Source of the DNA: Caulobacteraceae bacterium UBA3198
GTDB taxonomy: Bacteria > Pseudomonadota > Alphaproteobacteria > Caulobacterales > Caulobacteraceae
NCBI GenBank assembly: GCA_002363865.1
Contig: DEWY01000006.1
Coordinates: 248,001 to 312,000, forward strand
Direction: 5' to 3'
Length of the DNA stretch: 64,000 bases
The translations under genes were made by a program, and so were the position numbers. Shown piece by piece: positions 37,832 through 48,683 of the stretch. The notes beneath the pieces are model-generated. The model saw only the letters and a list, made by a program, of their open reading frames with translations, made no database searches and was not told the origin of the DNA. Position 1 is the first letter of the stretch. Each line of letters begins with the position of its first letter.

Positions 37832-38029
37832 CTATTGGCGGAATAGCGCGTCCGCCGCCGCCCGTCCGGCCCGTTTCTTGTCAATAAAGCCGCGGGTGCG
37901 GGCGATTTCGGCCTCCAGCACCTCCAGCCGCGCCTCCAGTTCCTCCACTCCATAGAGTTCGAGATCCTCCCGCACGACCTCGATCAGGCGCTGGCCGCGC
38001 CCCAGTCGGACTTCCGCCGGTTCTTCCAT
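37832..38029 (-). CDS. DUF1192 family small protein
   Basis: A 65-residue protein. YGVEELEARLEVLEAEIAR forms a short coiled coil and KKRAGRAAADALFR is the conserved end of DUF1192 (PF06698). Function unknown. It precedes the DUF1465 gene and is divergent from the quinone oxidoreductase gene, a layout I would expect in related genomes (inference). GGAGGCGAG precedes its ATG. Confidence 0.8.
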   Translation of the reverse strand: MEEPAEVRLGRGQRLIEVVREDLELYGVEELEARLEVLEAEIARTRGFIDKKRAGRAAADALFRQ

Positions 38030-38115
38030 GCTCTCGCCTCCCTTTGCCCAGGCCCCCGGAGCGGTTTATCCAACCCTCTGCGCCGCTCGGGCGCAAGCAC
38101 GTGGAGGCGATGACG

Positions 38116-39105
38116 ATGGCGCAAGCGACTGTTCCAGACCAGATGACGGCCATCGCCATCGAGGGCGGCAAGGGCCCGGCCAGCGCCCTGCATCCGGTGA
38201 CCCTGCCGACGCCGACGCCGGGGCCCGGCCAGATCCTGATCCGGGTCGAGGCCGCCGGCGTGAACCGGCCTGACATCGCCCAGCGGGCCGGCTTCTATCC
38301 CCCGCCGCCCGGGGCGCCCGAAACCATGGGCCTGGAGGTGGCCGGCGAGGTGATCCTCGGCGCCGGGCGCTGGAAAGCCGGCGACAGGGTCTGCGCCCTG
38401 CTGGGCGGGGGCGGCTATGCGCAATACGCCGTCTGCGACGCCCGCCACGCCCTGCCCCTGCCGGCGGGTCTGAGCGCTCTGGAGGCTGCGGGCCTGCCGG
38501 AGACCGTGTTCACCGTCTTCGCCAATGTGTTCGAGCATGGGGCGCTCAAGGCCGGCGAGACCCTGATGGTCCATGGCGCCACGTCCGGGATCGGGACAAC
38601 GGCGATACAGATGGCCAAGGCCGCCGGCGCCCGGGTCATCGCCACCGCCCGCGGGGCCGACAAGGCTCGCCAGGCCCTGGATCTCAGCGCCGACCTCGCC
38701 ATCGACACCACCGCCCAGGACTTCGCCGAGGTCGCCCTGGCCGACGGCGGCTGCGACGTGATCCTGGACATGGTCGGCGGCGACTATTTCGCCAAGGATC
38801 TGGCCGCCCTGAAGACCGGCGGGCGGATCGTCTTCATCGCCGCCCAGGCCGGCGGCAAGGTCGAGCTGAACATCGGCGCCCTGATGATGAAGCGCGCGGT
38901 GGTCACCGGTTCGACCCTGCGTCCCCGCGACGCCGACGAGAAGGCCCGTCTGGCCGCCGCGGTCGAGGCGACTGTCTGGCCCTGGATCGCGGCGGGCCGT
39001 CTGCGTCCCCGGATCGACAGCGTCTTCCCCCTGGAAGAGGCCGCCAACGCCCATGCCGCCCTGGAGGCCGGGGCGCACCTGGGCAAGATTATGCTCAAGC
39101 CCTAG
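38116..39105 (+). CDS. NAD(P)H quinone oxidoreductase, PIG3 family
   Basis: A 329-residue zinc-free medium-chain dehydrogenase. GVNRPDIAQRAGFYPPPPGAP, GLEVAGEV, and the Rossmann motif VHGATSGIGTTAIQMAK identify the PIG3 (TIGR02824-like) branch of quinone reductases. It reduces quinones or enones with NADPH. Of three nearby in-frame ATGs, 38116 has GGAGG at eight bases; 38110 is too close to it. It stands alone, divergent from the DUF1192 gene. Confidence 0.9.
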   Translation: MAQATVPDQMTAIAIEGGKGPASALHPVTLPTPTPGPGQILIRVEAAGVNRPDIAQRAGFYPPPPGAPETMGLEVAGEVILGAGRWKAGDRVCALLGGGGYAQYAVCDARHALPLPAGLSALEAAGLPETVFTVFANVFEHGALKAGETLMVHGATSGIGTTAIQMAKAAGARVIATARGADKARQALDLSADLAIDTTAQDFAEVALADGGCDVILDMVGGDYFAKDLAALKTGGRIVFIAAQAGGKVELNIGALMMKRAVVTGSTLRPRDADEKARLAAAVEATVWPWIAAGRLRPRIDSVFPLEEAANAHAALEAGAHLGKIMLKP

Positions 39106-39566
39106 GGCGGCTGCGAGGCGCGGACGGCGCGGCGCCTGTACCCACCCCAAGAAAGCGCCGCCTGAGCAGGTGCTCGATGGTGAACGGCCGCGCCACCGGC
39201 CGCGGCCGGCGCCGCCTCAAGGCGACTGCCCGGAGCGCCCTCAACCCGTTGTGGGCCAACGGTTAGTTTGTGTCAGACTTGTAAGATCATAAGCGTTGAC
39301 GCTGCGACAGGCCTCGCCCACGCTCGCAGGCTGAACGGTCCCAGGGCGGCGATGCCGGGCCCCGGGACCGAACGCGACACAAGAATGATCGGACCTCATT
39401 GAAGGTTCGACAGGGAGGATTGCGCATTGATCCGCAAATTTCTTGCGGGCGGGAGCGGAGGGCTGCGCCAGACGCAGCGCCGGCTCGCAGCATCTGATTT
39501 TCAAACCCCGGCGTCCGGGCGTGGTCGCTGGACCACGCGCCACATTGTTCTCGGCCGGAGATTTTG
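39106..39566 (+). promoter_or_regulatory. 461-bp non-coding leader of the GPH transporter cluster, several hairpins
   Basis: No convincing gene lies here. On the plus strand four inverted repeats occur: CCGTTG/CAACGG (39246-39262), CCGCAA/TTGCGG (39432-39448), GCTGCG/CGCAGC (39462-39478) and GCGTGGTC/GACCACGC (39519-39538). The last ends 28 bases before the ATG of the first transporter gene. The less GC-rich patch 39262-39300 (GTGTCAGACTTGTAAGATCATAAG) is the likeliest promoter zone. The row of stems suggests a structured 5' leader or an RNA; no known riboswitch was recognised. Confidence 0.45.
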
Positions 39567-41087
39567 ATGACGGCGATTCCCTCAGAGACGCCCCCTCTGA
39601 AGCTGCACACCAAACTGCTTTACGCCCTGGGCGCCGTGGCCAATGCGGTCAAGGGCCGGGGCCTCGCCACCTTCCTGATGATTTTCTACAATCAGGTGGT
39701 GGGACTGCCCCCGGCGACGGTGTCGGGAGTGTTGATGGTGGCCCTGATTTTCGACGCCTTCGTCGACCCGCTGGTGGGTCAGGTGTCGGACAATTTCCGC
39801 TCGAAGTTCGGGCGTCGTCACCCGTTCATGTACGCCGCGGCCCTGCCGGTCTCGGTGGCCTACTTCCTCCTGTGGAATCCGCCCGGCGGCTGGAGCGACG
39901 AGGCCATCGTCATCTGGCTGGTGGCCTGTCTGCTGACCGTGCGGCTGTTCGACACCTTCTTCGAGCTGCCCTCCTCGGCGCTGGCCCCTGAACTGACCCG
40001 GGACTACAACGAGCGCACCAGCCTGATCTCCATGCGCGCCTTCTTCACCGTGGTGGGGGGGCTGGGCATGACCGTGGCGGCCTATCAGTACTTCCTCGCT
40101 GAGAACCCTGACGGCAGCGGCGGCATCCTGGCGCGGGACGGCTACCTGGCGTATTCGGCGGTGTCAGCGATCCTGATCTTCGTGGTCATCCTGGTGTCCA
40201 CGGCCGGCACCCACAGCCGGATTCCCTATCTCAGCCAGCCGCCGACGCGAAAGATCACGTTGAAGGCCATGGCCCGCGAGGTCGCCCACACCCTCAACAA
40301 CCGCGCCTTCGTCATCGCCACCCTGACCGGCATGTTCATCGCCGTGGCGGCCGGTTCGAAGAACGGCCTGGAGATCTATTTCGCCCTCTATTTCTGGGAG
40401 CTAACCCAGAGCCAGCTGGCGATCCTGACCGCCGTGAGCGTGGCCGGCAGCTTGGGCGGGGTGCTGGTCGCCCCGCATATCGCCCGGGCGCTCGGCAAGA
40501 AGCGCGGGGCGATCCTGATGTTCGCCAGCGCCCTGGCGGTGGGCATCACCCCCATCACCCTGCGGCTCATCGGGCTGATGCCGCCCAATGGGACCGACCT
40601 GCTGTTCTGGATCCTGCTGACAGAGACCTTCTTCAACTCCGGCATGGCGGTGGCCACGGGGGTGATGCTGGTCTCGATGGTCGCCGACGTGGTCGAGGAC
40701 GCCGAGGTCAAGACCGGCCGGCGCTCCGAAGGCCTGCTGATGTCGGCCGATAATCTGTTCAAGAAGATCGTGTCCGGGGTCGGCATCTTCATCGCCGGCG
40801 CCGTGCTGAGTATGGTCAGCTTCCCGGAAGGCGCGCGCCGGGGGGGCGTGGACCCTGAAATCCTGCAGAACATGGGTCTGATCTATCTGCCCCTGGTCAC
40901 CCTGCTCTACGGCATGGGGATCGTCTGCCTGTCCATGTTCAACATCGACAAGGCCAAGCACGAGGACAACCTCCGCATCCTCGACGAGGCCGGCGCCAAG
41001 GCGACCGCAGTGGCCCAGGAGACCCGCGACGCCGACGCCGACATCCTTCCCGGAGGCGCGACGCCGCCCCTGGGTTCAAAGGCCTGA
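39567..41087 (+). CDS. GPH-family MFS symporter, first of three tandem copies
   Basis: A 506-residue transporter with 12 predicted helices. FDAFVDPLVGQVSDNFRSKFGRRHPFMYAAA-type sequence near residues 55-85 (DPxxGxxSDxxRSxxGRRHPFM) is the signature of the glycoside-pentoside-hexuronide:cation symporter family (PF13347-like). It is followed by VEDAEVKTGRRSEGL between helices 9 and 10. The family carries sugars or uronates with a cation, but in Caulobacterales such genes also sit with lipid and aromatic pathways, so the solute is open. ATG 39567 has CGGAG upstream; a TTG three bases before is in frame. Confidence 0.87.
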   Translation: MTAIPSETPPLKLHTKLLYALGAVANAVKGRGLATFLMIFYNQVVGLPPATVSGVLMVALIFDAFVDPLVGQVSDNFRSKFGRRHPFMYAAALPVSVAYFLLWNPPGGWSDEAIVIWLVACLLTVRLFDTFFELPSSALAPELTRDYNERTSLISMRAFFTVVGGLGMTVAAYQYFLAENPDGSGGILARDGYLAYSAVSAILIFVVILVSTAGTHSRIPYLSQPPTRKITLKAMAREVAHTLNNRAFVIATLTGMFIAVAAGSKNGLEIYFALYFWELTQSQLAILTAVSVAGSLGGVLVAPHIARALGKKRGAILMFASALAVGITPITLRLIGLMPPNGTDLLFWILLTETFFNSGMAVATGVMLVSMVADVVEDAEVKTGRRSEGLLMSADNLFKKIVSGVGIFIAGAVLSMVSFPEGARRGGVDPEILQNMGLIYLPLVTLLYGMGIVCLSMFNIDKAKHEDNLRILDEAGAKATAVAQETRDADADILPGGATPPLGSKA

Positions 41088-41099
41088 TAGGAAATCACC

Positions 41100-42617
41100 G
41101 TGACCGACCTGACCGACCAGGCCACTCCGGCCGCGACCGCTGACCGACGCCTGAGCCTCACCACGCGGATCCTTTACGGCGCCGGCGGCGCCGCCAGCGC
41201 CATCAAGCAGCGCGGCCTCTCGACCTTCCTGCTGCTGTTCTACAACCAGGTGATCGGCCTGCCGCCGCAGATGGTCTCCACGGCCATCATGTTCGCCCTG
41301 ATCTTCGACGCCTTTGTCGATCCCCTGGTGGGCCAGGTGTCGGACAATTTCCGCTCCAAGTGGGGTCGGCGCCACCCGTTCATGTATGCCGCGGCTCTGC
41401 CGGTGGCGATCGCCTTCTTCCTGATCTGGAACCCGCCGGTCGGGTGGGAGCACGCGCAGATCTTCGGCTACATGCTGACCTGCCTGCTGGTGATCAGGCT
41501 GTTCGACACCTTCTTCGAGCTGCCGTCCTCGGCGCTGGCCCCGGAACTGGCCAAGAACTATGACGACCGGACCAGTCTGATCGCGCTGCGGGGCTTCTTC
41601 GGGGTGGCCGGCGGCCTCGGGATGACCCTGCTGGCCTATCAGGTCTTCCTGCGGGAAGGTCCTAACGGCACAGGCGGCGTTCTGGCGAGAGACGGCTATT
41701 TCAGCTACGCGCTCTGCGCCGCGGTGCTGATCTTCATCATCATCCTGGCCTCAACCGCCGGGACGCACAAACACATCCCGGAACTTCGCAAGCCGCCGAC
41801 CCGCAAGATCACCTTCGTCGGCATGGCCCGCGAGGTCGCCCACACCCTGAACAACCGCTCCTTCGTGGTGCTGACCATCTCGGGCATGTTCATGTCCATG
41901 TCGCTGGGCGTGAAGGGCGGGCTTGAGCTCTACTTCTTCCTCTACTTCTGGGAGCTGACCCAGACCCAGCTGTCCCTGCTCACCGTGGCCGGGGTGATCG
42001 CCAGCGTCATGGGCGTCTCGCTGGCTCCCAAGGTGGCGGCCAAGATGGGCAAGCGGAACGGCGCCATCTCCATGTTCGCCGGCGCCGTGGTGGCCCTGCT
42101 GGGTCCCATCGCCCTGCGCCTGGTGGGCTGGATGCCGGCCAACGGCACCGACCTGCTGTTCTGGATCCTGTTCGTCGACGTCATCGCCAACGGCGCCATG
42201 GCCATGATGACCGGGGTCATGCTGGCCTCGATGATCGCCGACGTGGTCGAGGATTCCGAGGTCAAGACCGGCCGCCGCTCCGAGGGACTGCTGTTCTCCT
42301 TCGACAACCTGTTCAAGAAGGTGGTCTCCGGGGTCGGCGTCTTCGTCTCCGGCGCGGTCCTGGCCTTCGTCGCCTTCCCGCAGAACGCCATCCGTGGCGG
42401 GGTCGATGACGAGGTGCTGCGCAACATGGCGCTGATCTATCTGCCGACCCTGCTGTTCTTCTACGCCATCGCCATCGGTTGCCTGTTCATGTTCAGGATC
42501 GACAAGGCCACCCACGAGGAGAACCTGCGCAAGCTGGAAGAGACCGCCCTGCGCGCCCAGGCCGCCGGCGGCACGACGCCGGCCGGACCCAACGCTCCGC
42601 CGGTCACCGGCGCCTGA
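41100..42617 (+). CDS. GPH-family MFS symporter, second tandem copy
   Basis: A 505-residue homologue of the preceding gene (same length; most of the motifs DPLVGQVSDNFRSKWGRRHP and EDSEVKTGRRSEGL identical), starting at GTG 41100, 12 bases after the first gene's stop with AGGAAA upstream. The high similarity and tight spacing point to a tandem duplication within one operon. The Ala/Pro-rich C-terminal tail differs from copy one. Substrate not readable; the copies may differ in specificity or form a heteromer. Confidence 0.87.
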   Translation: MTDLTDQATPAATADRRLSLTTRILYGAGGAASAIKQRGLSTFLLLFYNQVIGLPPQMVSTAIMFALIFDAFVDPLVGQVSDNFRSKWGRRHPFMYAAALPVAIAFFLIWNPPVGWEHAQIFGYMLTCLLVIRLFDTFFELPSSALAPELAKNYDDRTSLIALRGFFGVAGGLGMTLLAYQVFLREGPNGTGGVLARDGYFSYALCAAVLIFIIILASTAGTHKHIPELRKPPTRKITFVGMAREVAHTLNNRSFVVLTISGMFMSMSLGVKGGLELYFFLYFWELTQTQLSLLTVAGVIASVMGVSLAPKVAAKMGKRNGAISMFAGAVVALLGPIALRLVGWMPANGTDLLFWILFVDVIANGAMAMMTGVMLASMIADVVEDSEVKTGRRSEGLLFSFDNLFKKVVSGVGVFVSGAVLAFVAFPQNAIRGGVDDEVLRNMALIYLPTLLFFYAIAIGCLFMFRIDKATHEENLRKLEETALRAQAAGGTTPAGPNAPPVTGA

Positions 42618-42630
42618 TCCGGATCGCCCC

Positions 42631-42650
42631 CTGAGGCCAGCCTCAGATTT
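42631..42650 (+). terminator. Small hairpin between GPH copies two and three
   Basis: CTGAGG-CCAG-CCTCAG followed by ATTTC, 14 bases past the stop of copy two. It may reduce read-through into the third copy, which is set apart by 147 bp. Confidence 0.35.
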
Positions 42651-42764
42651 CGGGCCCACGGCCTTGCCCGCGGGCCCGGCGGGGACCTAGATGCGGCTTG
42701 GCCTTAGGGCCGCCGTCTTCCCCCAGCGGCCGCCTGTGGTCGCGCCTGGCCTCAAGGAGGCTCC

Positions 42765-44231
42765 GTGACCGCAAGCGCCGTCCACCCTGCGCCCAAAAAG
42801 CTCAGCCTGCCCACCAAGCTGTTCTATGGTTTCGGCACCGTCGCCTTCGGGGTGAAGGACCAGGGTTTCTCCTACCTTCTGCTGATCTTCTACAATCAGG
42901 TCATCGGGATGCCGGCCCACATGGTGGGGCTGGTGATCATGATCGCCATGATCTTCGACGCCATTTCCGACCCGCTGATCGGCCAGGTCTCGGACAACTG
43001 GCGTTCTCGCTGGGGCCGCCGCCATCCCTTCATGTACGCCTCGGCCATTCCGGTGGCGATCACCTATGGCCTTCTGTGGAATCCGCCGGAGCTCTCCCAG
43101 ACCGGCCTGTTCGTCTATCTGCTGGTGGTGGCGGTGATGATCCGCACCTTCATCACCCTCTATGAGATCCCGTCCACCGCGCTCGCCGCCGAGTTGACCT
43201 CGGACTATGACGAGCGGACCAAGGTGCTCAGCTACCGCTATTTCTTCGCCTGGTGGGGCGGGCTCACCATGACGCTGCTGGCCTTCCAGGTCTTCCTGCG
43301 GCCCAGCGCCGAGCACCCCGTGGGGCAGCTGAATCCCGACGGTTATGTGGCCTATGGGACCACCGCAGCCGGGGTCATGCTGGTGGCCATCCTGGTCTCG
43401 GCCATCGGCACCCACCGGCATATCCCTGAGCTGGTCACCCCGCCCAAGCGCAAGCTGACCGTGGTCCAGGTGCTCAAGGAGATGGCCGGCACCCTGTCCA
43501 ACCGCTCCTTCCTGGTCCTGATCATGGCGGGCCTGTTCAACGCCATGGCCGGCGGCCTGGTCCTGTCGCTGAACCTCTATTTCAACACCTATTTCTGGGA
43601 GCTGTCGGCGGTCGAGATCTCGCTGTTTGCGGTGGCCAACTTCATCTCCGCGGCGATCGCCTTTGGCCTGGCCGCGCCGCTTTCCCTGCGCCTGGGCAAG
43701 AAGAACGCCGCCCAGCTGGCCAAGGTGCTGTCCTTCTTCGTGGGCTCTGCGCCGATCACCCTGCGGCTGCTGGGCGTCTTCCCCGACAACGACAATCCGG
43801 TGATCATTCCGATCCTGTTCCTCCAGACCATGCTGTCGACCGGGCTTTCGATCACCGCCTCGATCCTGATCTCCTCGATGATCGCCGATGTGGTGGAGGA
43901 CTCCGAGCTGAAGACAGGCCGCCGGTCGGAGGGGCTGTTCTTCGCCGCCGCCAGCTTCGTCAACAAGTCGGTCTCCGGGATCGGGATCTTCGCCTCCAGC
44001 ATGATCCTGCTGGCCATCGCCTTTCCGCAGGACGCCCGCCCCGGCGAGGTGCCCGAGGACGTGATCCGCAATCTGGGGATGCTCTATGTGCCCCTGCTGG
44101 GCGCCCTGCTGGCCGCCGCGGTCGGCTTCGTCGCCTTCTACAGCATCACCCGCGACAAGCATGAGGCCTCCGTCCGCAGGCTGGCGGCCGAGGCCGGCGC
44201 GGACGGGATCGAGACGCCTGGCCCGCAATAG
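42765..44231 (+). CDS. GPH-family MFS symporter, third and more diverged copy
   Basis: A 488-residue member with the same signature (DPLIGQVSDNWRSRWGRRHPFM and EDSELKTGRRSEGL) but clearly less similar to copies one and two than they are to each other. It starts at GTG 42765 with AAGGAGG seven bases before. It lies 147 bp after copy two behind a small hairpin, so it may have its own expression level. It is convergent with the double-TetR gene, 12 bases between stops. Confidence 0.87.
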   Translation: MTASAVHPAPKKLSLPTKLFYGFGTVAFGVKDQGFSYLLLIFYNQVIGMPAHMVGLVIMIAMIFDAISDPLIGQVSDNWRSRWGRRHPFMYASAIPVAITYGLLWNPPELSQTGLFVYLLVVAVMIRTFITLYEIPSTALAAELTSDYDERTKVLSYRYFFAWWGGLTMTLLAFQVFLRPSAEHPVGQLNPDGYVAYGTTAAGVMLVAILVSAIGTHRHIPELVTPPKRKLTVVQVLKEMAGTLSNRSFLVLIMAGLFNAMAGGLVLSLNLYFNTYFWELSAVEISLFAVANFISAAIAFGLAAPLSLRLGKKNAAQLAKVLSFFVGSAPITLRLLGVFPDNDNPVIIPILFLQTMLSTGLSITASILISSMIADVVEDSELKTGRRSEGLFFAAASFVNKSVSGIGIFASSMILLAIAFPQDARPGEVPEDVIRNLGMLYVPLLGALLAAAVGFVAFYSITRDKHEASVRRLAAEAGADGIETPGPQ

Positions 44232-44243
44232 CGGGCCAAGGCT

Positions 44244-45473
44244 TCAGCTGCGGAAGATGCCCATCAGCATGGGCCGCACGAAGACCGCCGGAGCGGCCTT
44301 CTGACGGACGCCGGGGACCCAGAAGGCGAGCTCGGCGCCGGCGTTCAGCGTGGCGTTGAGCATCTGGGCGGCGATGAAGGGGTCCACCGGGCGGATGGAG
44401 CCCTCGGCGATGCCGTCGGAGATCATTGAGGCGAAGCGGTCGGAGATGCGGTTGGAATGCTGCACCATCTCCTCGCGGATCGCCTCGGGCAGGACCGACA
44501 GGGCCGAGGAGCGCAGCAGGGGCCCATAGTCCGACAGCTGGTATTCCGCGAGCGCCGCCCCGGCGCTGGCCAGCTTGGTCCACTGGTCGCCGTCCTTGGC
44601 CATGACCAGGCGCTGCACCCTTCGCATGACCTCGTAGCTGCGCTCGAAACAGGCCACCACCAGATCATCCTTGGCGTCGATGTGGTGGTAGAAGGAGCCC
44701 TTGGTGACATTGAGCTCGGCTGAGATCCGGTCCACCGAGGCGCCGCGATAGCCGTGGGTGTTGATGAGCCGGGTGGCGGCCCGCAGAAAGGCGTCCCGGC
44801 TCATTTCCGGCCCCTCGCCGGGCGCCAGTTCGGCCATGGGCGGCAGGCGAGGCTCCCAGGCCGCTCCCTCCACCGCCAGACCGTTGAGCAGGATATCGAC
44901 CATCCGCTGCTGGATCCGGGGATAGTCCTCCGGGTCATACCGGGGCAGCCAGAAGGCCGCCCAGGAGATCTGCTCCAGCAGCATGTGGGTCCGCGCGGTG
45001 CGCCGGCCCCGGGTCAGGGACGCCAGCTCCGGCGCCTCGAAGATCTGCCGCATCCGGCGGAAGGCCTTCATATAGGCGGCGAACACCTCGCTGCGGCGGG
45101 GCTGGCTGAGCGCCCGGATGTCCGACAGGGCCGGCAGGGGCGGCGTCAGGCCCAGCGCCGTCAGTCGCAGGCGCTCCAGATGCAGGTCGAAGATCCGCTC
45201 GAGCCGCAGGGCGGGAGGGGCGTCAGCGTCGGCGCTCACGGCCAGATGGATCAGCCACTCGACGCCGCGCATCAGGCAGGCCGCCGCCAGATCGTCCTTG
45301 CGCTTGAAATAATAGGTGACGCTGGTGGTTGAGAGTCCCACAGCGCCGGCCGCCAGGCTGAGGGTCAGGCCTTTGACCCCCTTCTGGTTCAGGATCAGAG
45401 TCGCCGCGTCGAGAATGTCCTCGCGCTTGCGCTCATATCGATCCGTCGCCCGGGCGGCGTTACGTTCAGCCAT
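44244..45473 (-). CDS. Double-unit TetR regulator (two TetR repeats in one chain)
   Basis: A 409-residue protein, about twice the family length. Unit 1 helix-turn-helix is at about residues 17-65 (EDILDAATLILNQKGVKG, then AVGLSTTSVTYYFKRKDDL). Unit 2 is at about 225-275 (RDAFLRAATRLINTHGYRG, then LNVTKGSFYHHIDAKDDL). Each is followed by its own ligand-binding region. Normal TetR dimers are thus mimicked by a single chain with two different halves. There is no stop or frame change between units. It is next to the GPH cluster and the SDR gene and may control either. Confidence 0.88.
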   Translation of the reverse strand: MAERNAARATDRYERKREDILDAATLILNQKGVKGLTLSLAAGAVGLSTTSVTYYFKRKDDLAAACLMRGVEWLIHLAVSADADAPPALRLERIFDLHLERLRLTALGLTPPLPALSDIRALSQPRRSEVFAAYMKAFRRMRQIFEAPELASLTRGRRTARTHMLLEQISWAAFWLPRYDPEDYPRIQQRMVDILLNGLAVEGAAWEPRLPPMAELAPGEGPEMSRDAFLRAATRLINTHGYRGASVDRISAELNVTKGSFYHHIDAKDDLVVACFERSYEVMRRVQRLVMAKDGDQWTKLASAGAALAEYQLSDYGPLLRSSALSVLPEAIREEMVQHSNRISDRFASMISDGIAEGSIRPVDPFIAAQMLNATLNAGAELAFWVPGVRQKAAPAVFVRPMLMGIFRS

Positions 45474-45595
45474 GGAAATGGCGGCTCCATATCCCGCCCC
45501 TGCGCAGGGAGACGCAAGGGAAGGGTCGCTTCATCTATCGAAACCCGGCGGCCGGCGCAAAGCGCCCGCACGCCGGATCTTGAGAGCGGTCGGCC

Positions 45596-46384
45596 TCAGC
45601 CGATGGCGCCGACCGTGGCCAGGGCCACGCCGCCATCCACTGCGATGGTTTCGCCCACCACATAGTTTCCGGCCCGGCTGGCCAGATAGATGGCGGCGCC
45701 GGCCATGTCCTCGTCGCGACCGATGCGGCGGGCGGGAATGGCCTTGGCCACCGCATCCCCATGGTCGCGGGCGGTGCGGTTCATCTCCGAGGCGAAGGCG
45801 CCGGGCGCTATGGCGCTGACCACGATGTTGTCGGCGATCAGGCGGGCCGCCAGCCGGCGGGTCAGGTAGATCAGGCCCGACTTGGACGCGTGATAGGAAT
45901 AGGTGTCCTGCGGGTTCAGGCGGATGCCGTCGATCGAGGCGATATTGATCACCTTGGCCGGCTGGTCATGGGTCCCGGCCTTCTTCAGGGCCACATGCAG
46001 GGCCTGGGTCAGGAAGAAGGGGGACTTGAGGTTCAGGTCCATCACCTTGTCCCAGCCGTGCTCGGGAAACTCTTCGAAGGGCGCGCCCCAGGCCGCGCCG
46101 GCGTTGTTCACCAGGATGTCGAGCTTGTCCTCCCGCTCCTCAAGGGCCTTGGCCAGCGCCTGGCAACCGGCCACCGACGAGACGTCCTGCGGCAGGGAGA
46201 TGCAGGTCCCGCCCCCTTGCGACAGTTCTTCGGCGGCGGCGTCGCAGGCGTCGGCCTTGCGCGAGGAGATATAGACCTTGGCTCCCTGGGCCAGGAAGCC
46301 GGCGGCGATCATCTTGCCGATGCCGCGCGAGCCGCCGGTGACGAGGGCGGTGCGCCCCTGGAGGGTGAAGAGATCGAGCGCCAT
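45596..46384 (-). CDS. SDR oxidoreductase (glucose/ribitol type)
   Basis: A 262-residue short-chain dehydrogenase. TGGSRGIGKMIA binds the cofactor, NNAGAAWG follows strand 4, INIASIDG carries Ser, and YSYHASKSG holds the Tyr-x3-Lys pair. DGGVALATVG is the C-terminal signature. I use ATG 46384 with GGGAGG ten bases before; the long upstream frame is GC noise. Such proteins act as 3-oxoacyl or 3-hydroxyacyl dehydrogenases. It is divergent from the beta-oxidation pair, with 181 bp between, hinting at a shared pathway (inference). Confidence 0.87.
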   Translation of the reverse strand: MALDLFTLQGRTALVTGGSRGIGKMIAAGFLAQGAKVYISSRKADACDAAAEELSQGGGTCISLPQDVSSVAGCQALAKALEEREDKLDILVNNAGAAWGAPFEEFPEHGWDKVMDLNLKSPFFLTQALHVALKKAGTHDQPAKVINIASIDGIRLNPQDTYSYHASKSGLIYLTRRLAARLIADNIVVSAIAPGAFASEMNRTARDHGDAVAKAIPARRIGRDEDMAGAAIYLASRAGNYVVGETIAVDGGVALATVGAIG

Positions 46385-46468
46385 GATGCGCCTCCCGTGA
46401 CTTTGCGTTTCCCTTGCGCCACAACCCCTCGGCGGGGTGCGTAGCGCGGTGATCGGCGGCGAGCCCGA

Positions 46469-46500
46469 TTGACTCGCCCCCTTCCCGTCATGCCTATAAC
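46469..46500 (+). promoter_or_regulatory. Weak candidate promoter of the beta-oxidation pair
   Basis: TATAAC (46495-46500) is a good -10 box. TTGACT (46469-46474) is a good -35 box, but the spacing is 20 bases, longer than usual. Confidence 0.3.
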
Positions 46501-46565
46501 ACGCGTTTGAATCAGCCAGGTCGCCCGTCCGAGAAGCGGCCCTGTGGAAATCCTTGAGGACGCGC

Positions 46566-48644
<2,079 letters not shown>

Positions 48645-48683
48645 GCCCCTCCCCGAACACCTAAGAGAAGCAGGATCATTTCC

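Noticed and set aside
39241..39613. Minus-strand frames of about 100 codons in the GPH leader
   Set aside because: Arg/Pro/Ser-rich noise without a ribosome site; the plus-strand stems explain the region better.
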